Assembly (NCBI GenBank): GCA_002162765.1
Contig: MAAR01000009.1
Span: forward strand, 232,165 to 296,164
Source: Flavobacteriales bacterium 34_180_T64
GTDB lineage: Bacteria > Bacteroidota > Bacteroidia > Flavobacteriales > Flavobacteriaceae
Reading direction: 5' to 3'
DNA: 64,000 nucleotides
This document shows, one piece after another, positions 54,552-63,733 of this stretch. Each line of letters opens with the position of its first letter. Position 1 is the first letter of the stretch. The translations under genes were made by a program, and so were the position numbers. The notes under the pieces are model-generated. The model saw nothing but the letters and a program-made list of their open reading frames with translations. It was not told the DNA's origin and ran no database searches.

Positions 54552-56528
54552 TTAATGCCAGAATGTCAATATGTTATTAAATTCTGGTAGCTCTTTTATG
54601 ATATTGAAATGCACGTCATTTTGAAATGTAGTAGGTGTATAAATATTTCCTTTCGCTATAGATTTTAATAAGAAACTCATCGCATTTTCATTATCATCAA
54701 GAGCCGCATAATATTGTGCATAGCCATAATCTATCTTACCGTATTCATATTCGGTTCTTAGGTTGTCAAGTTTTTTGATAATGGTTTCACCTTTTTTAGA
54801 ATCACCATTTTTCGAATAACAAATGGCTAATTTTGTAATTGTATTAATTGAATTTGGAGACGCTTTATATAATGATTCATAAATCTTTTTGGCATTATCA
54901 TAGTCTGAATTATAATAATAGGCTTCAGCAATGTTAACTTGAAAATCATCTTCAGAAGCAATCACATTATTGAAGTAGGTAGTCGCTGTTGCCTGTTTAT
55001 TGGTTTTTAAAAATTCTCCACCAATAAAAAGATTTAAATCATTCATTGTGGTCAGATCTTCAGTAAGCTCTAATTTCGTAACTAAATTTTCGAGTTTTTC
55101 AATTTGATTGGAATTAATATAAGCCGTAATCAAAGTGCGTATTAAGTCGCGATTAATAGATTCATTAACCATAACGTCAATTACTGGAACCAATAAATCA
55201 ATAGTGTTTTGATAGTCATTCAATTCATTATAAGCCAATCCCATGACATAATAGCGATAACCACAATGCACACAATTTTCAATAATCCATTCCTGCATTG
55301 GAATGACATCATAAATTTCTTCAATTTTTTCAGGCTGATTTAAAAATTGTAAAAACAATGTCATGCCGGTAGAATTTGATTCTAAGTGCTTAGGTGATAT
55401 ATCATATTCATATTTAAAATTTCGAACAACTTTATCATTTTTGCCTGCTATCAGCGCGTTACAAAAATTTAATAAATGCTGGTGGCGTTTGCTCAAGAGT
55501 TTATTAGAAGAAATACGCTTATTTAAAGAATCTGAGATCCTGTATTCACCTTCATTGTAATAATGTTGAACGCGTAGTACTTTAGGTTCAAAGTAGTTGC
55601 TGTCAATAGCAATAGACTCATTCAATAAAGCCAGATATCGTTCTGGATTGTCGTAGTAGTTTTTAGCATCCTGAAATTTTTCATAAGCTTTAAAATTTGG
55701 AGGTGTTTCCTCTAAAGTGTAGGGGTTTTCAAGTTTATTTATTAAAAATCCAACAACTTCTTGTCTAAGGTTTTCGATGCAAATAAGAGAATCTTCAACA
55801 TCACATTCAATAGGAGTAAAAGCGAATTGAGTTTCACTGCCTGTACTGTTTTTAATTGAGCATTGTAAAACCAACGTACTATCACGCAAGAAGAACTCCC
55901 CTGAAATTACTTTGTTTGGTTTCAAAAATTGACTTAATATAGTTGTCTTTTTATTCTGTGAAGCTTGAGCACCTAATAAATGAGAATAACTATTTACGAC
56001 TTCCGAAGTAATAACTTCTCCAGCTCTATTTTCTGTAATTCCATGAATTAACCAATCTGCAGTCATTTTGCCAATAAGATCTAATGATTGGTCACCTGTA
56101 TTGTTGTCAAAATTGAGAACAGCAATTTTATCACTTTCAACAAGATTAGGTAATTTTAATTTTTGAAGGAAATTATTGTTTACAATGAAAAACACAGAGA
56201 GAATCGAAAACAACCCAATTATTCCGAAGGCCGTAAAGTACTTTGTTTTAAAATTAATTTCTGTTTTAATGTTTGTCTCAATTGTTTCTTCATTTTCCGT
56301 TTTGGTCTTAGCAAAACGAATACGGGTTTTCCACAATACATAGATGTAAAGGGGAAATCCGATAAGGAGGAGAATAATTAAAAAAGTCACACTTTTCTCT
56401 GGCAAACCAAGTGGTTGCCAAATAATAGACATGACCTGCAAAATCACCCAACTCGAAACAATATATATAGAAAGTAGTTTAAATACATTTCTATTTTGAC
56501 ATTCTTTTAGAAAGTCTTTTATGCTCAT
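54552..56528 (-). CDS. Membrane-anchored TolB/FlgO-like and TPR protein
   Basis: A 658-residue protein and the first gene of the operon. The N-terminus has a cytoplasmic KECQNRNVFKLL stretch and two closely spaced helices (about 18-37 and 46-66), as in the membrane module fused to bacterial adenylate cyclases and TolB-like proteins; a third helix is at about 98-118. Then comes a FlgO/TolB-N-like domain with DKIAVLNFDNNTGDQSLDLIG and GKMTADWLIHGIT (about 133-250). The remainder is a TPR solenoid (about 270-650), which would bind a peptide or partner protein. There is no catalytic domain, so it is probably the sensor or scaffold of the system. Confidence 0.82.
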   Translation of the reverse strand: MSIKDFLKECQNRNVFKLLSIYIVSSWVILQVMSIIWQPLGLPEKSVTFLIILLLIGFPLYIYVLWKTRIRFAKTKTENEETIETNIKTEINFKTKYFTAFGIIGLFSILSVFFIVNNNFLQKLKLPNLVESDKIAVLNFDNNTGDQSLDLIGKMTADWLIHGITENRAGEVITSEVVNSYSHLLGAQASQNKKTTILSQFLKPNKVISGEFFLRDSTLVLQCSIKNSTGSETQFAFTPIECDVEDSLICIENLRQEVVGFLINKLENPYTLEETPPNFKAYEKFQDAKNYYDNPERYLALLNESIAIDSNYFEPKVLRVQHYYNEGEYRISDSLNKRISSNKLLSKRHQHLLNFCNALIAGKNDKVVRNFKYEYDISPKHLESNSTGMTLFLQFLNQPEKIEEIYDVIPMQEWIIENCVHCGYRYYVMGLAYNELNDYQNTIDLLVPVIDVMVNESINRDLIRTLITAYINSNQIEKLENLVTKLELTEDLTTMNDLNLFIGGEFLKTNKQATATTYFNNVIASEDDFQVNIAEAYYYNSDYDNAKKIYESLYKASPNSINTITKLAICYSKNGDSKKGETIIKKLDNLRTEYEYGKIDYGYAQYYAALDDNENAMSFLLKSIAKGNIYTPTTFQNDVHFNIIKELPEFNNILTFWH

Positions 56529-56636
56529 TTTTAATTACTTAACGCTAATTTATATACTTCATAAGTAGGATTTGATTTGTTTAAGTTACATATTTTTACT
56601 AATATAGAGGATATTAATTCTTTAAACAATAGGGTC

Positions 56637-56831
56637 ATGACAAAAAAAGGTATTTCTAAAGACGGAGGTGGTATTACCCCAAAAGGGGGAGGAATCTCCA
56701 AAGATGGAGGTGGTATTATTCCAAAAGGAGGCGGCATCTCTAAAGATGGTGGTGGTATCATTCCAAAAGGAGGCGGCATCTCCAAAGATGGCGGTGGTAT
56801 TATACCAAAAGGTGGCGGTATCGGAAAATAG
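56637..56831 (+). CDS. Glycine-rich 14-residue-repeat protein (4 repeats)
   Basis: A 64-residue protein starting at ATG 56637, MTKK followed by four tandem copies of the 14-residue unit GISKDGGGI(T/I)PKGG and a short ending GIGK. Every unit is two heptads, GGGISKD and GGGIIPK, so lysines recur regularly every seven residues. There is no signal peptide, cysteine or aromatic residue. Changes between units are almost all in third codon positions and synonymous in this frame; only one (ACC to ATT) changes an amino acid. It is divergent from the TIR/caspase operon and its ATG is 108 bases from the operon's first ATG. The opposite strand has an open frame too, discussed separately. The function is unknown. 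Confidence 0.6.
   Translation: MTKKGISKDGGGITPKGGGISKDGGGIIPKGGGISKDGGGIIPKGGGISKDGGGIIPKGGGIGK
56649..56831 (+). repeat. Tandem repeat of 42 bp, 4 full units plus 15 bp
   Basis: Units at 56649-56690, 56691-56732, 56733-56774 and 56775-56816, followed by a 15-base partial copy ending in the stop codon. Units 2 and 3 are nearly identical; unit 1 and unit 4 differ more. Each unit itself is two related 21-base halves. Confidence 0.9.
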
Positions 56832-56982
56832 TGCCGTTAATTAAATCGATTATATAATATGGTTTCCCAAAATTCTATCATGTCTCTTTATAGATCCTTA
56901 AAATAGTGTATGCTATTCACTGGGCTAGATTACTTTGTTATTTCCTAAATATTTTTAAATAGACAATTTTTAAGTATTATAT

Positions 56983-57017
56983 AAAAAAATCCGATTCACA
57001 TTGAATCGGATTTTTTT
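56983..57017. terminator. Bidirectional terminator
   Basis: Perfect stem ATCCGATTCA and TGAATCGGAT with short loop and A7/T7 flanks. It follows the minus-strand amidohydrolase gene (ends 57021) and can also end plus-strand transcripts from the repeat-protein gene. Between 56832 and 56982 I see nothing else. Confidence 0.8.
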
Positions 57018-57020
57018 AAT

Positions 57021-60000
57021 TTAGTGTGGGCCTAAATGACATCCACATGCGTCTCGAGTAAAACTCTGGTTTTCTTCATGCCATGGGAAAGCTTGATTAT
57101 ATTTGGAATTTTCCCAATAGAATTTTGTGCGTTCTTTAGGTTCGTTTCCAATTTCATTCATAGTTTCTGTATCATATAAACGACCATTTATCATTGTGTA
57201 TTTAATACTTTCAGAATTTCTAATATCCTCAAGTGGGTTTTTATCCATAACTATTAAATCTGCTAATTTCCCTATTTTTAAGGAGCCAATGTCGTTTCCA
57301 GCACCAATATAATTAGCACCATTTATCGTCGCTGCTTTTAACGCTTCATGATTGCTCATTCCACCTTGCTGTAGTAACCATAATTCCCAGTGTGCACCCA
57401 ATCCTTGTAATTGTCCATGTGCTCCAAGGTTGATTTTAACTCCAGCATCACTTAAAGATTTGGTGGTTTCTGAAACTAATATATGACCATTCTCATAGTC
57501 TTCATCTGGAACCATAGTACGATATCGAGATCGAGAATCAATAATACCTCTTGGTGTATATTTAAGTAATTTTTCATTTTCCCAAACATTGGTCTTTTGA
57601 TACCAATAGTATTCTCCATTGACACCTCCATAATTAACAATTAGAGTAGGTGTATATCCTACATTGCTGTTTCCCCATAGTTCCAATACGTCTTTATAAA
57701 CAGGAGCAACAGGAATGTTATGTTCAACACCTGTATGTCCATCCATAACCATGGTAAGGTTATGGTAGAAGTTTGAACCGCCCTCTGGTACTACAAATAT
57801 CCCTTCTTCTCTAGCAGCTTGTAAAACTTGCTGACGTTGTTCACGTCGAGGTTGGTTATAGCTTTTTACTGACAATGCTCCAAAAGCTTTGGTTCTTCTT
57901 ATTGAAGAGCGTGCATCGTCTAAATTATTTATTACTGCCTTGAAATCACCATCAGCACCATAGAGGATAAATCCTGTAGAGTAAAGTCTTGGTCCAACAA
58001 GAGCGCCATTTTTTTGTAATTCGGATAATGCAAATACAGTTTCTGAATGTGCAGATGGATCATGTGCTGTTGTAACTCCAAAAGCTAAATTGGCATAAAA
58101 TTGCCAATGTTTTTGAGTCGTTAAACCGTATCTAAAACCTCCAATATGGGCATGTGCATCTACCATACCTGGCATTATCGTTTTTCCAGTTAGGTCATAT
58201 TCCAAAGCTCCTGAAGGAATATTGATCTCCTCAGTTTTTCCAATGGCTTCAATACGATTATTTTTAACTATAATAGTTCCGTTTTCAATGACTTCGTCAC
58301 CTTCCATAGTGATAATACGAGCACCTTTCAAAGCGATTGTGCCATCTGGTTTATCCGTTTTTACATTAAGATTTATAGATATACTTGTTTCAACAAGTTC
58401 AGTGTCTTCTGAAGCCACTGCCGAATAGTAGTCATTTCCAAGTGTCCAGTGAACAGTCTTACTATTCTTAGACCAATGTAAATTAATACCTGCATCTTTT
58501 GAGAGTTGAGATATAGGAATATACTTGCTTTTGTCGGTTAAATCCAAAGCCTTACCTGATTTTGGCATTGGTGCCATATAGACTTTGTGTAAATGAACAA
58601 ATGCGATCCAATTTCCATCAGGACTTGGTACTAATCGATTTCCATGTTTAGATTTAATGAGTTCACGTTCATCAAATCCATTTAAATCTACACTTTTTAA
58701 TTCTTTAGTTAATGCGCCAAAAAATTGACCTCCAGTTTGATATAGAATTCTAGAATCATCTGTATTAAACGTAGGATAATCACCTTGTTTCGTAACCAAT
58801 TTTGCATTTGAACCATCAACGTTCATTATGTATAAACCTGGCTGTTTGCCATAAGATCGACCTTGTTCGTTATTCCCTCTTTCTTTTCTAAAAACAATGT
58901 ATTGTCCGCTATGTGCATAAGCTGGATTACGATAAATTCCTTTTTGTTTGGTTAATTTAGTGGTCGTACCACCACCAGCTGGAATACTATAAATAGCGCC
59001 AAGAGTAGTGTCATTCCAAGTCACATAAGATATGGTTTTCCCATCTGGAGAAAAGGTAGGTTCAAATTCAAAGTCTGAACCAGAGGTCAATCGTTTTGGT
59101 TTACCATTAGGAAGTTTCTGTGTCCATAAATAACCGATTGCATTAAATACAATGGTCTTTTCATCAGGTGAAGTTGCTGCATGTCTTATAACTTTCGCGT
59201 CAAAATTGTCTGGAGCAACAGGGGTATCTACTTCAATGGCTTTTGCAATTTTCAGCGTAGCATCCACTTGAAAAGGAATATTTGTAACCGTTAATGTTTT
59301 GGTATTAATACGATTTATTTTTCCGCCAGACCAAAACACGATAGCTTCATTATTAGGCATCCAATTAAAATTAGTATACACTCCAAATATGGCCCAAGCT
59401 TCCTGTTGATCCTTATTTAACTGGTCATAGATTGGCCATTCTTCACCAGTTTCTAAATCATGAATGAAAAGCACAGTTTTAGTACGAACACGTTTTACAA
59501 AGGCCAGTTTTTTTCCATCTTTAGAAATTTGTGGTCTTGCTGCACCACCTGGACCTCCAGTTATTCTTTCAGTTTCTCCTGAGACCATATCATATCTATT
59601 AATCACATAAATCTGACTATTTGGATCTTTATTGTATTGAAAGACACCACCAGGATACATGTCTTCACTATAATATAGATACTTACCATCTGAAGATAGA
59701 CTAGGTTCATTTACGTCTTGTTGATCATTCTTTCGTTTGGTAAGTTGAATACCTGAACCACCAGATTTATGATACATCCATAATTCTCCAGCTCCTGCAG
59801 ATCGTTCAGAAGTGAAATGCTTTCTTGCAATTAGATAATTACTATCGACAGTCCAAATGGCATTGTTTAAAAGCCTAAAATTTTCTTTAGTCACTTGTTT
59901 GGCATCGCTTCCGTCGCTATTCATTATCCAAATATTATCGCCACCACCAGCGTCACTAGTAAACGAAATTAGTTTTCCATCAGGACTAAATCGTGGTTGA

Positions 60001-60284
60001 ATTTCGAATGCTAGTCCTTCTCTAAGTACAGTAGCTATTCCGCCATTACTGTCCATCTTATAGATGTCACCTAACATATCAAAAACAATATGTTTTCCAT
60101 CAGGACTTACATCAATGTTCATCCAAGTTCCTTCGTTTGTGGATAGTTTTAGTTCTTTAAAATCCCAATTTCCTTCTGGATTTGAAACATTCCAAGTTGG
60201 TTCTTTATCTGTTTCCTTATCTTGAGAAAATGATGCTATTGAAAGAGACATCATTAGGATAGTTGTAAATAGAATACGCTGCAT
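57021..60284 (-). CDS. Secreted amidohydrolase with N-terminal TolB/PD40 beta-propeller repeats
   Basis: A 1087-residue exported protein. The signal peptide is MQRILFTTILMMSLSIASFSQ (starting at the ATG complementary to 60282-60284); I rejected the upstream Met, which adds 18 residues before it. Residues about 40-670 hold TolB-like beta-propeller repeats with the recurrent F.PDGK.I.F pattern (FSPDGKLISFTSDAGGGDNI, FEPTFSPDGKTISYVTW). Residues about 690-1040 are an amidohydrolase: MPGMVDAHAHIGG (metal HxH), GHTGVEHN, NLGAHGQLQGLG and GSLKIGKLADLIVMDKNP. This architecture is common in Bacteroidota and is annotated as amidohydrolase or prolidase-like. Substrates are unknown; peptides are plausible. 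Confidence 0.9.
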   Translation of the reverse strand: MQRILFTTILMMSLSIASFSQDKETDKEPTWNVSNPEGNWDFKELKLSTNEGTWMNIDVSPDGKHIVFDMLGDIYKMDSNGGIATVLREGLAFEIQPRFSPDGKLISFTSDAGGGDNIWIMNSDGSDAKQVTKENFRLLNNAIWTVDSNYLIARKHFTSERSAGAGELWMYHKSGGSGIQLTKRKNDQQDVNEPSLSSDGKYLYYSEDMYPGGVFQYNKDPNSQIYVINRYDMVSGETERITGGPGGAARPQISKDGKKLAFVKRVRTKTVLFIHDLETGEEWPIYDQLNKDQQEAWAIFGVYTNFNWMPNNEAIVFWSGGKINRINTKTLTVTNIPFQVDATLKIAKAIEVDTPVAPDNFDAKVIRHAATSPDEKTIVFNAIGYLWTQKLPNGKPKRLTSGSDFEFEPTFSPDGKTISYVTWNDTTLGAIYSIPAGGGTTTKLTKQKGIYRNPAYAHSGQYIVFRKERGNNEQGRSYGKQPGLYIMNVDGSNAKLVTKQGDYPTFNTDDSRILYQTGGQFFGALTKELKSVDLNGFDERELIKSKHGNRLVPSPDGNWIAFVHLHKVYMAPMPKSGKALDLTDKSKYIPISQLSKDAGINLHWSKNSKTVHWTLGNDYYSAVASEDTELVETSISINLNVKTDKPDGTIALKGARIITMEGDEVIENGTIIVKNNRIEAIGKTEEINIPSGALEYDLTGKTIMPGMVDAHAHIGGFRYGLTTQKHWQFYANLAFGVTTAHDPSAHSETVFALSELQKNGALVGPRLYSTGFILYGADGDFKAVINNLDDARSSIRRTKAFGALSVKSYNQPRREQRQQVLQAAREEGIFVVPEGGSNFYHNLTMVMDGHTGVEHNIPVAPVYKDVLELWGNSNVGYTPTLIVNYGGVNGEYYWYQKTNVWENEKLLKYTPRGIIDSRSRYRTMVPDEDYENGHILVSETTKSLSDAGVKINLGAHGQLQGLGAHWELWLLQQGGMSNHEALKAATINGANYIGAGNDIGSLKIGKLADLIVMDKNPLEDIRNSESIKYTMINGRLYDTETMNEIGNEPKERTKFYWENSKYNQAFPWHEENQSFTRDACGCHLGPH

Positions 60285-60382
60285 TTTAATATGTTTAAAT
60301 TTGATTTGAAAGATATAATTATTAGTACTTATAACCAACAGGAATAGAGGAGAAGTGATAAGTTTTATGAGGTCTATAAAAT

Positions 60383-60415
60383 AAAAAATCCGATTCTATT
60401 AAGAATCGGATTTTT
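60383..60415. terminator. Terminator of the rplT operon
   Basis: Stem AATCCGATTC and GAATCGGATT with A and T flanks, 36 bases after the rplT stop codon (minus strand). Its stem is nearly the same as that of the hairpin at 56983-57017. Confidence 0.8.
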
Positions 60416-60450
60416 ATAAGTGAATTGTTGTTATTATTTAGGCGAAAGCC

Positions 60451-60795
60451 TTATTTTACTTTATTTACTATAGCCTCAAAAGCTTCTGGGTTATTCATTG
60501 CTAAATCTGCAAGGACCTTACGGTTCAATTCGATATTATTAGCTTTAAGTTTCCCCATAAATCTTGAATAGGTCATTCCATGTAATCTAGCTCCTGCGTT
60601 AATACGCATTATCCATAATGCACGGAAAGTTCTTTTTTTGTTTCTACGATCTCTATACGAATATTGCATCGCTTTGTCAACCGCATTTTTTGCTACTGTC
60701 CAAACGTTTTTACGTCTTCCAAAGTAACCTTTTGCTTGCTTAAGAACCTTTTTTCTTCTGGCTCTTTTCGCTACTGAATTTACTGATCTTGGCAT
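60451..60795 (-). CDS. rplT: 50S ribosomal protein L20
   Basis: A 114-residue basic protein with the standard L20 sequence: [61 protein letters not shown]20 binds 23S rRNA early in 50S assembly and in many bacteria represses its own operon by binding the mRNA leader. It is the last gene of the thrS-infC-rpmI-rplT cluster, preceded by an unusually long 100-base gap after rpmI. Confidence 0.97.
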   Translation of the reverse strand: MPRSVNSVAKRARRKKVLKQAKGYFGRRKNVWTVAKNAVDKAMQYSYRDRRNKKRTFRALWIMRINAGARLHGMTYSRFMGKLKANNIELNRKVLADLAMNNPEAFEAIVNKVK

Positions 60796-60895
60796 TTCTT
60801 AATTGTTTTTTTGTAGTAGGCGGTCAACTAAATGACGCTTGTTGTTCAGGCCTAACTCCATGGTTTATAATTTGTTTTAACCAATTAAAACGATG

Positions 60896-61093
60896 TTACT
60901 TTAAACGCATCATTGTTTTAATATTGTTCTCATCCGCTTTATGTACTAAAGTGTCATGAGTTAAAGCAAGTTTACGCTTTTTAGATTTTTTTGTCAAAAT
61001 ATGACTCTTAAAAGCATGCTTTCTTTTAATCTTACCAGTGCCAGTTAGTTTAAAACGTTTCTTAGCACTTGATTTAGTTTTCATTTTAGGCAT
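60896..61093 (-). CDS. rpmI: 50S ribosomal protein L35
   Basis: A 65-residue basic protein, [20 protein letters not shown] and [24 protein letters not shown] tail (here [19 protein letters not shown]), the standard L35 length and layout. It lies between infC (57-base gap) and rplT (102-base gap). Confidence 0.96.
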   Translation of the reverse strand: MPKMKTKSSAKKRFKLTGTGKIKRKHAFKSHILTKKSKKRKLALTHDTLVHKADENNIKTMMRLK

Positions 61094-61150
61094 TTTCTCC
61101 TAGTTTTTAATTACGCTTCACTTATTATTGTTAATCCTAATATATGGATT

Positions 61151-61702
61151 TTATTTTCCTTTTTTTGGTGAAATGAACATGGTCATACGCTTTCCTTCAA
61201 GCCGTGGCATTTGTTCTACTTTACCATAATCTTCAAGATCCTGTGCTAATTTAAGTAGCAAAATTTGACCTTGTTCTTTAAATACAATCGATCTCCCTTT
61301 AAAAAATACAAACGCTTTAAGTTTTGCGCCTTCGCTTAAAAACTTAATGGCATGTTTCTTTTTAAACTCATAATCATGAGCATCAGTTTGAGGACCAAAA
61401 CGTATTTCTTTAACTATTACTTTAGTTGCTTTAGACTTTAAAGCCTTATCACGTTTTTTTTGTTCGTAAAGAAACTTTTTATAGTCCATAACTTTACAAA
61501 CAGGTGGTTCTGCATTAGGTGAGATTTCGACAAGATCGAGACCTTGTTCATCTGCAATTTCTAATGCCTTTTTAGTTGGATAAACACCGATTTCGACATT
61601 ATCGCCTACAAGTCTGACATTTTCAGATCTAATGTTTGAGTTAATTTTGTGTTGCTCCTCTTTTACAACTCTTCTAGAGAAGTTTCTTCTACGTATTGCT
61701 AT
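61151..61702 (-). CDS. infC: Translation initiation factor IF-3, AUA start codon
   Basis: A 183-residue factor. The reading frame from the stop at 61151 continues past the internal ATG at 61489 to the ATA complementary to 61700-61702, giving [19 protein letters not shown], the normal IF-3 N-terminus with I in place of M. Two codons further upstream there is an in-frame TAA, so ATA is the only sensible start. The N-domain ([20 protein letters not shown]) and C-domain ([28 protein letters not shown]) are intact. Rare starts at infC (AUU in E. coli) let IF-3 reject its own mRNA and so control its own level; the same control is likely here. It is the second gene after thrS, 27 bases away. Confidence 0.93.
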   Translation of the reverse strand: MAIRRRNFSRRVVKEEQHKINSNIRSENVRLVGDNVEIGVYPTKKALEIADEQGLDLVEISPNAEPPVCKVMDYKKFLYEQKKRDKALKSKATKVIVKEIRFGPQTDAHDYEFKKKHAIKFLSEGAKLKAFVFFKGRSIVFKEQGQILLLKLAQDLEDYGKVEQMPRLEGKRMTMFISPKKGK

Positions 61703-61729
61703 GACTTAAAATTTTAGTTAAACTTAATA

Positions 61730-63673
61730 TTATTTAAAGGTTTTTAATGTTCTTTTAATCTCATTATCAACGATGATTGAGAATGCTTCTACACTTATCA
61801 TGCCTAAATCTTCACCTCCATGTTGACGTATAGTTATCTTATTGTCCTGCTCCTCATTCTCTCCAACTATCAGCATATATGGGATTTTATTCATTTCCGC
61901 ATCACGGATTTTTCTCCCAATGGTCTCATTTCGGTTGTCAGCGAGGGCGCGAATTTCGTGATTTTCTAACAAATTTAAAACTTTTTCCGCGTATTTTTCA
62001 TATTTCTCGCTAATAGATAAAATAATTACTTGATTTGGCATGAGCCAAAGTGGAAAATTCCCACCTGTATGTTCCAATAAAATTGCTATAAATCGTTCCA
62101 TACTTCCAAACGGTGCGCGATGAATCATTACTGGCCTATGTAGTTCATTATCACTGCCTTTGTATGTCAAGTCAAAACGTTCCGGTAGGTTGTAATCTAC
62201 TTGAATTGTTCCAAGTTGCCAGTTACGCCCAAGGGCATCTTTAACCATGAAATCTAATTTCGGGCCATAAAATGCTGCTTCTCCAGTTTCAATAACGTAA
62301 TCTAAGCCTTTATCTTTAGCAGCATTAATAATTGCCTGTTCTGCTTTTTCCCAATTTTCAACATTTCCAATATATTTTTCAGGAGTGTCAGGATCTCTTA
62401 AAGAGACTTGTGCTCTAAAATTTTCAAACCCTAAGGAACCGAAAACATATAATACTAAATCGATAACGTCTTTAAATTCTTTATCCAATTGATCAGGAGT
62501 GCAAAAAATATGTGCATCATCTTGTGTAAATCCTCTAACACGAGTTAATCCATGTAGTTCTCCACTTTGCTCATAGCGATATACAGTACCAAATTCTGCG
62601 TAACGCTTTGGAAGTTCTTTATAGGAAAAGGGTTTGGCATTATATATTTCACAATGATGAGGGCAATTCATAGGTTTTAATAAAAACTCTTCACCTTCAT
62701 TAGGCGTATGAATTGGTTGAAAACTATCTTCACCATATTTAGCATAATGCCCAGAAGTAACGTATAGTTCTTTTTGACCAATATGAGGTGTAATCACCAT
62801 TTCGTATCCTGCTTTCTTTTGAGCCGATTTTAAGAAATTCTCTAAGCGTTCTCTTAAAGCTGCACCTTTAGGTAACCATAATGGAAGACCCTGTCCAACC
62901 TTTTGAGAGAAGGTGAATAATTCTAATTCTTTTCCAAGTTTTCTATGGTCTCGTTTTTTTGCTTCTTCTAATAATTCGAGATATTCAGTCAATTCTTTTT
63001 GCTTTGGAAAAGAAATACCATAAACTCTCGTTAGTTGTTTATTGTTTTCATCACCTCTCCAATAGGCTCCAGCTACTGAAAGAATTTTGATGGCTTTTAT
63101 AATTCCAGTATTTGGAATATGTCCACCACGACATAAATCTGTAAAGGTTGAATGATCGCAAAATGTGATCGTACCATCTTCAAGATTTTCTATCAACTCT
63201 ACTTTATATGTATTGTCTTGACTTTTATAAAGAGATAAGGCATCAGCTTTCGATAGAGCACGCATTTTAAAGTCGTGCTTTCCTCTAGCTATTTCTAGCA
63301 TCTTAGTTTCAATTGATTTGAAATCTTTTTCAGAAAGAGAGTCTTCACCAAAATCGACATCATAATAGAAACCATTTTCTATAGCAGGTCCAATAGATAA
63401 CTTAGCATTTGGATATAGTTCTTCAATTGCCTGTGCTAATACATGCGATGATGAATGCCAAAATGCTTTTTTTCCTTCAGGATTTTTCCATGTATATAAA
63501 ACTAAAGCCCCACTAGTGGTTAATGGAGTAGAGGTTTCAATGGTTTCATCATTAAAACGTGCTGAAATTACGTTTCTAGCAAAACCTTCACTAATATCTT
63601 TAGCAACAGCCATTGGTGAAATTCCTTCATCGTAGCTTCTTACTGATCCATCTGGTAGAGTTATGTCTATCAT
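61730..63673 (-). CDS. thrS: Threonine-tRNA ligase
   Basis: A 647-residue class II synthetase with all four regions: an N-terminal TGS domain ([17 protein letters not shown]), the editing domain with [14 protein letters not shown] and the [16 protein letters not shown] zinc-type motif, the catalytic core with [24 protein letters not shown] (quoted here as [10 protein letters not shown] and [14 protein letters not shown]), and a C-terminal anticodon-binding domain ([17 protein letters not shown]). The length is standard. It is the first gene of the operon and has a consensus-like promoter. A T-box leader is not expected in this phylum and none is seen. Confidence 0.97.
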   Translation of the reverse strand: MIDITLPDGSVRSYDEGISPMAVAKDISEGFARNVISARFNDETIETSTPLTTSGALVLYTWKNPEGKKAFWHSSSHVLAQAIEELYPNAKLSIGPAIENGFYYDVDFGEDSLSEKDFKSIETKMLEIARGKHDFKMRALSKADALSLYKSQDNTYKVELIENLEDGTITFCDHSTFTDLCRGGHIPNTGIIKAIKILSVAGAYWRGDENNKQLTRVYGISFPKQKELTEYLELLEEAKKRDHRKLGKELELFTFSQKVGQGLPLWLPKGAALRERLENFLKSAQKKAGYEMVITPHIGQKELYVTSGHYAKYGEDSFQPIHTPNEGEEFLLKPMNCPHHCEIYNAKPFSYKELPKRYAEFGTVYRYEQSGELHGLTRVRGFTQDDAHIFCTPDQLDKEFKDVIDLVLYVFGSLGFENFRAQVSLRDPDTPEKYIGNVENWEKAEQAIINAAKDKGLDYVIETGEAAFYGPKLDFMVKDALGRNWQLGTIQVDYNLPERFDLTYKGSDNELHRPVMIHRAPFGSMERFIAILLEHTGGNFPLWLMPNQVIILSISEKYEKYAEKVLNLLENHEIRALADNRNETIGRKIRDAEMNKIPYMLIVGENEEQDNKITIRQHGGEDLGMISVEAFSIIVDNEIKRTLKTFK

Positions 63674-63702
63674 TTATATATATAGGTAATTAATTAAGTG
63701 GA

Positions 63703-63733
63703 CAAAGATAGTATGATAAATACTTTCATACAA
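63703..63733 (-). promoter_or_regulatory. Bacteroidota-type promoter of the thrS operon
   Basis: On the minus strand, TTG (63731-63733), 20 bases, then TATCTTTG (63703-63710), 29 bases before the thrS ATG. Confidence 0.65.

Noticed and set aside
56531..56785. Minus-strand proline-rich frame opposite the glycine repeat
   Set aside because: It starts inside a repeat unit, its unit-to-unit differences change amino acids more often than in the plus frame, and its repeats are the direct complement of the better-supported plus-strand gene. Kept only as an open question in the findings.
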